DNA from: Aquimarina sp. BL5
GTDB taxonomy: Bacteria; Bacteroidota; Bacteroidia; Flavobacteriales; Flavobacteriaceae
Reading direction: 5' to 3'
Assembly (NCBI RefSeq): GCF_003443675.1
Contig: NZ_CP031963.1
Coordinates: forward strand, 5,120,501 to 5,184,500
DNA length: 64,000 nt
Shown one piece after another: positions 61,109-64,000 of the stretch. The notes under the pieces are model-generated. The model ran no database searches, had not been told where the DNA came from, and saw only the letters and a list, made by a program, of their open reading frames with translations. Within the stretch, counting starts at the first letter, position 1. Each line of letters starts with the position of its first letter. A program made the position numbers and the translations under genes.

Positions 61109-62022
61109 TACTTCAAAGCATTTACAATTGTATTAACATTGTATTCGAACATTCCGATATATGTTCCTTCTATGGTTCCTGGATTTCCAAGGGCGTCAGA
61201 ATATAAAGTTCCTCCAATAATTACTTCATGATCTTTTGATTTTACAGCTGCCTGTAAGGCTTCAATAGTACGTTTAGGAACTGATGTTTCGACAAAAATA
61301 GCTTTTACTTTATTTTCTATGATGAAGGTTGCTAACTTCTGTACATCTTGCACACCCGCTTCTGTAGCAGTAGATAATCCTTGCAGACCAACTACATTAA
61401 ACTCATATTCTTTCCCAAAATAACTAAAAGCATCGTGAGCTGTTACTAATATTCTTTTTTCTTTGGGTAATGTTCCTATGATTCCTTTAAGTTCTGCTTC
61501 AAGTATATCTAGTTTTTCTAGATATGCTTTCCCATTAGTTTCAAAAGCTAACGCATTTTTAGGATCTAATTCTTTTAATTTTTCGATAGTAAAAGCTGTA
61601 ACTTGTTTCCAGTTTTTAACACTAAACCAGATATGAGGGTCATAGTTAGAAGCGAAATAATCAGAACCGATAAGGGTGCTTTTGTTTAAAACTTCTCCAA
61701 CCGCAATAGTTTTCATATTTTGATTTCCCATCTTTTCGAAGACTTCTACCAGTTTGCCTTCTAGATGCAATCCATTATAAAAGATAACATCTGCGTTAAC
61801 TAATTTTGTAACATCACCTTCACTGGCCTTGTACAAATGAGGGTCTACTCCTGAACCCATTAATCCTTCTACCGTTATTAGATCACCTCCAATATTTTTT
61901 ACAAGATCTGTAATCATAGTTGTGGTGGTAACTACATTTAATTTTGCATTAGGATCTTTTGTTTCTTGTTTGCAAGAAAAAACGAATATTGAAACTATCA
62001 GTATTATAACTATTTTTTTCAT
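61108..62022 (-). CDS. Metal-binding lipoprotein of the ABC importer (TroA-like)
   Basis: 304 residues. Lipoprotein signal peptide ([14 protein letters not shown]). The cluster A-I ligands of TroA/MntC/ZnuA are present: [11 protein letters not shown] (His), NYDPHIWFS (His), [12 protein letters not shown] (His/Asp region) and GTLYSDAL (Asp). No His-rich loop like that of ZnuA, which favours Mn or Fe over Zn (inference). Captures the metal for the permeases downstream. Confidence 0.92.
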   Translation of the reverse strand: MKKIVIILIVSIFVFSCKQETKDPNAKLNVVTTTTMITDLVKNIGGDLITVEGLMGSGVDPHLYKASEGDVTKLVNADVIFYNGLHLEGKLVEVFEKMGNQNMKTIAVGEVLNKSTLIGSDYFASNYDPHIWFSVKNWKQVTAFTIEKLKELDPKNALAFETNGKAYLEKLDILEAELKGIIGTLPKEKRILVTAHDAFSYFGKEYEFNVVGLQGLSTATEAGVQDVQKLATFIIENKVKAIFVETSVPKRTIEALQAAVKSKDHEVIIGGTLYSDALGNPGTIEGTYIGMFEYNVNTIVNALK

Positions 62023-62060
62023 TTTATTATTTTGTTCTTAATTTTAAAAATTTAAATAAA

Positions 62061-62855
62061 TTAGTTGGGTAGTCTTACACTAACACCTGCACTTAGTAAT
62101 AGATTTTGTCCATCGGTGATTCCGGATCCAACAGTAGCATCCAGTTGTATTGAATCACTTAATAAATAAGTAAAACCTGCATCCCAAAGGTGATTGGCTC
62201 TACTATCTTCTGGAAAATCTCCATATAGTTCTGCATATACACCTAAGTTATCTGTGATGCTGTATCCATAAACAACCGTATAAACATATGCTGCTTCAGG
62301 AGAATCATCGCCCCAAGCGGCTCCCAGATTATAAGAAAAGCTTGATTTTTCATTAAGTGTGTGTGCAAACGAAAATCTAAAATCTACTCCCGTAGTTTCT
62401 GGTTTAAAATCATTCCCAGCCGTAAATGGTAAATATAGGTGTCCCAAAATTCCTATTTCGGGTAACCATCCTTTTTCTTCAGTAATTCCAATTTTAGCTC
62501 CCAATAATAATGGTGATAATCCACTTTCTATATCATCTAGTTCTGTGCTATTAATTTCGGTTTTAGTTTCTGCAAAATCCCATCCTACTCTTAGTTCTAG
62601 ATTGTCTAATAATCCGTATCTGAGTAATGTAGTATTAAAGGTTGTGGTTTTTTGTTTGAAAGCATCTTCTCCAGCATCTTCATAAAAAGCACCAGTTTCT
62701 ATTTGAAGGTACCCTTTCGGCACTAAAGTAGGAGATTCGGTTTGATCAGGTCGATCAGTAACTAAGGTTCCAAGTTTGTTGGTTTCCTGAGAAAAAATAG
62801 CGTTGAAACTTAGACAACTCAAAAAAGTAAGTAAGATGATTCTGCGTATTTGCAT
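62061..62855 (-). CDS. Outer-membrane transporter-like beta-barrel (PF13557 type)
   Basis: 264 residues. Signal peptide (LLTFLSCLSFNAIFSQ), then VTDRPDQTESPTLVPKGYLQ and many alternating beta strands ending in an aromatic/LPN terminus (LSAGVSVRLPN), the pattern of the MetA-pathway/phenol-degradation-like barrels. First gene of the metal operon, so it may pass metal or chelate through the outer membrane. That role is inferred from position only. Confidence 0.8.
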   Translation of the reverse strand: MQIRRIILLTFLSCLSFNAIFSQETNKLGTLVTDRPDQTESPTLVPKGYLQIETGAFYEDAGEDAFKQKTTTFNTTLLRYGLLDNLELRVGWDFAETKTEINSTELDDIESGLSPLLLGAKIGITEEKGWLPEIGILGHLYLPFTAGNDFKPETTGVDFRFSFAHTLNEKSSFSYNLGAAWGDDSPEAAYVYTVVYGYSITDNLGVYAELYGDFPEDSRANHLWDAGFTYLLSDSIQLDATVGSGITDGQNLLLSAGVSVRLPN

Positions 62856-62864
62856 TAGGTTTAG

Positions 62865-62894
62865 TACTTTTGTTTTATTAATGATACAAAACTA
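62865..62894. promoter_or_regulatory. Divergent -7 promoter elements forming an inverted repeat
   Basis: TACTTTTG (62865-62872, plus strand) and TAGTTTTG (minus strand, 62894-62887) both match TAnnTTTG and face away from each other. The minus promoter also has TTG (62917-62915) with a 20-base spacer. They serve the regulator gene and the metal-uptake operon. Confidence 0.68.
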
Positions 62895-62899
62895 AAAAA

Positions 62900-62915
62900 G
62901 TTAGTTATGACTAAC
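62900..62915. promoter_or_regulatory. Putative DtxR/MntR operator over the regulator start codon
   Basis: GTTAGT-TATG-ACTAAC is a perfect dyad; the ATG of the regulator gene lies in its centre. It sits in the spacer of the minus-strand promoter of the uptake operon. TTAG...CTAA half-sites agree with the DtxR-type box. Confidence 0.68.
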
Positions 62916-63590
62916 AAATTAAATTTGAATAATTTAACAAAAAGTGAAGAAGATTATTTAAAGGCTCTTTTTCATTTACTTATAGAGGGGGATTCTGTAA
63001 AAGTAGGGAACAATCAACTAGCTGATTATCTAAAAGTTTCTCCTGCTTCCACAAATAACATGATTAAAAAGCTAAAAGCTAAGAAGTATGTTGTAAGTGA
63101 GAAATATGGTAAGTTAGAGCTTACAGAAGAAGGGAGATCTATAGCAGTTCGTCTAATCCGAAAACATAGATTATGGGAAACATTTCTTTGTAATTATTTA
63201 AATTTCAGTTGGGATGAAGTCCATGATGTTGCGGAACAGCTAGAACATATAAAATCTCAAAAATTGATTAATGAATTGGATCGTTTTATGGATTTCCCTA
63301 CTAAAGATCCTCATGGAGAAGTAATTCCAAATGCAAATGGGGAATATTCTGTTTTGCCGAAAATTACATTATCGTCATTAGAAGAAGGAGCCGTTTGTCA
63401 GTTAGTTTCTGTAAATGATGCTTCTGTAACATTTCTTAAATATGTATCGGAAATTGGTTTAGCATTAAGTAGTGAGATAAAGGTGTTAGAAGTAAGAGAA
63501 TTCGATAGTTCTATAAAGATACAGTTTAATCAAACGGAAGAAACTGTTACCAGAAAATTTGCGGATAATGTTTTTGTGAAGGTGATATAG
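62907..63590 (+). CDS. DtxR/MntR-family metal-dependent repressor
   Basis: 227 residues, full-length IdeR type. Winged helix YLKALFHLLIEGDSVKVGNN, LADYLKVSPASTNNMIKKLK, dimer/metal region RLIRKHRLWETFLCNYLNFSWDEVHDVAEQLEH (split here: RLIRKHRLWETFL, WDEVHDVAEQLEH), and a C-terminal FeoA/SH3-like domain (VCQLVSVNDASVTFLKY). Metal-bound, it should silence the divergent import operon. Mn2+ rather than Fe2+ is inferred from the transporter. Confidence 0.92.
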   Translation: MTNKLNLNNLTKSEEDYLKALFHLLIEGDSVKVGNNQLADYLKVSPASTNNMIKKLKAKKYVVSEKYGKLELTEEGRSIAVRLIRKHRLWETFLCNYLNFSWDEVHDVAEQLEHIKSQKLINELDRFMDFPTKDPHGEVIPNANGEYSVLPKITLSSLEEGAVCQLVSVNDASVTFLKYVSEIGLALSSEIKVLEVREFDSSIKIQFNQTEETVTRKFADNVFVKVI

Positions 63591-63646
63591 TACAAGAATA
63601 AATGTTAAAAAAAGAAACACTATACGGGTTTATAAGATATACCTAT

Positions 63647-63654
63647 TATCTTTG
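63647..63654 (+). promoter_or_regulatory. -7 promoter element of the exonuclease gene
   Basis: TATCTTTG matches TAnnTTTG, 17 bases before the ATG. No TTG at the expected upstream spacing. Confidence 0.5.
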
Positions 63655-63671
63655 AATCACACAATCAATTT

Positions 63672-64000
63672 ATGGAGCTTAATTTAAAAAGACCGATCTG
63701 TTTTTTTGATCTGGAAACAACCGGTATTAATATTTCTAAAGATCGAATCGTGGAAATCTCTATTCTTAAAGTTTTTCCCAATGGAAACAAGGAAAGCAAA
63801 ACTTGGCTAGTCAATCCAGAGATGCCAATTCCACGAGAGACTACCGAAGTACATGGTATTACTGATGAAAAAGTAGCGAATGAGCCTACTTTTAGGCAAT
63901 TAGCAAGTAAAGTTAGCGAAATGATTAAAGGATGTGATCTGGGAGGGTTTAATTCTAATCGTTTCGATATTCCTTTACTAGCTGAAGAATTATTACGTGC
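63672..64000 (+). CDS. DEDDh 3'-5' exonuclease (DnaQ-like), 3' partial
   Basis: About 109 codons are visible before the window ends. ICFFDLETTGINISKDRIVE contains the DExD/E Exo I motif. VNPEMPIPRETTEVHGIT and GFNSNRFDIPLL supply the Exo II region (with the following Asp). The length and remaining domains are unknown, so whether it is a polymerase III epsilon subunit or a stand-alone exonuclease cannot be told. Confidence 0.85.
   Translation, partial: MELNLKRPICFFDLETTGINISKDRIVEISILKVFPNGNKESKTWLVNPEMPIPRETTEVHGITDEKVANEPTFRQLASKVSEMIKGCDLGGFNSNRFDIPLLAEELLR

Noticed and set aside
62359..62685. 108-codon plus-strand frame opposite the outer-membrane barrel
   Set aside because: Antisense shadow; Ser/Pro-rich without start context.
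62865..62894. Inverted repeat TACTTTTGT-N12-ACAAAACTA as the metal-regulator operator
   Set aside because: Both arms are fully explained as divergent -7 promoter elements; the GTTAGT/ACTAAC dyad is the better operator.
1..64000. tRNA, rRNA, riboswitch, CRISPR or insertion sequence
   Set aside because: No cloverleaf-type T-loop outside genes, no regularly spaced repeats, no transposase or integrase motifs, and no cobalamin-box before the cobalamin-related genes. A covariance-model scan would settle this.

Overview
The window reads as chromosomal DNA of a marine member of the Flavobacteriaceae (Bacteroidota). The evidence is an AT-rich sequence, five secreted proteins with type IX secretion (T9SS) type A C-terminal sorting domains, promoter -7 elements of the Bacteroidota form TAnnTTTG, almost no Shine-Dalgarno sequences, and many flavobacterial families (DUF2911, DUF6249, DUF2795, GldL-like membrane proteins, DUF4377 and DUF6252-like lipoproteins). 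An agar- and cellulose-degrading genus such as Aquimarina fits, but the genus is inference.

Layout. 1-7.9 kb: secreted polysaccharide module with a 5'-truncated multidomain protein, a GH16 agarase/porphyranase-type enzyme sharing the same Ig-CBM6-CBM96-T9SS tail, and a GH9-CBM3 endoglucanase. 8.3-16.4 kb: MATE exporter, OmpA-like protein, PAP2 phosphatase, metallophosphatase, a T9SS-exported expansin and PBP1A. 16.7-23.6 kb: M4 metalloprotease, MeaB GTPase, DUF2911 protein and a RetSat/CrtI-like oxidoreductase. 23.8-31.5 kb: two ECF sigma factor modules and three paralogous small secreted proteins built from five copies of one roughly 60-residue repeat. 31.5-41.2 kb: a decayed DUF4377 lipoprotein gene, a PadR module, SecA, a cobalamin adenosyltransferase operon with two small membrane proteins, RecR, a GT2 glycosyltransferase with a probable CTG start, and a 2-oxoacid dehydrogenase E2.

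41.2-44.4 kb is an accessory islet (lipoprotein, orphan gene, DUF1877 gene, attC-like hairpin) closed on the right by a decayed second copy of the E2 3' end. 44.4-51.3 kb is a patchwork of lipoprotein, TIM-barrel hydrolase-like, HD-domain, MBL-fold, small orphan and MarR genes. 51.4-57.0 kb holds a metallophosphoesterase, a GntR/ABC/DUF2807 operon with its own operator, and three membrane-protein genes (DUF4386, unknown, DUF2306), each preceded by the same approximately 70-bp leader. 57.3-63.6 kb is a thiol-redox secreted protein and a complete Mn/Zn-type ABC uptake operon, divergent from a DtxR/MntR regulator; a palindrome lies in the uptake promoter. The window ends inside a DEDDh exonuclease gene.

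Functionally, the left end attacks red-algal galactans and cellulose, with the expansin as a plausible helper. The middle is mostly housekeeping with local regulation modules. The right end shows several intact promoter-operator arrangements. I saw no tRNA or rRNA genes, CRISPR array, transposase, integrase or prophage. The best candidates for undescribed biology are the repeated-leader membrane trio, the five-copy repeat family around an ECF sigma factor, and the E2-flanked islet.
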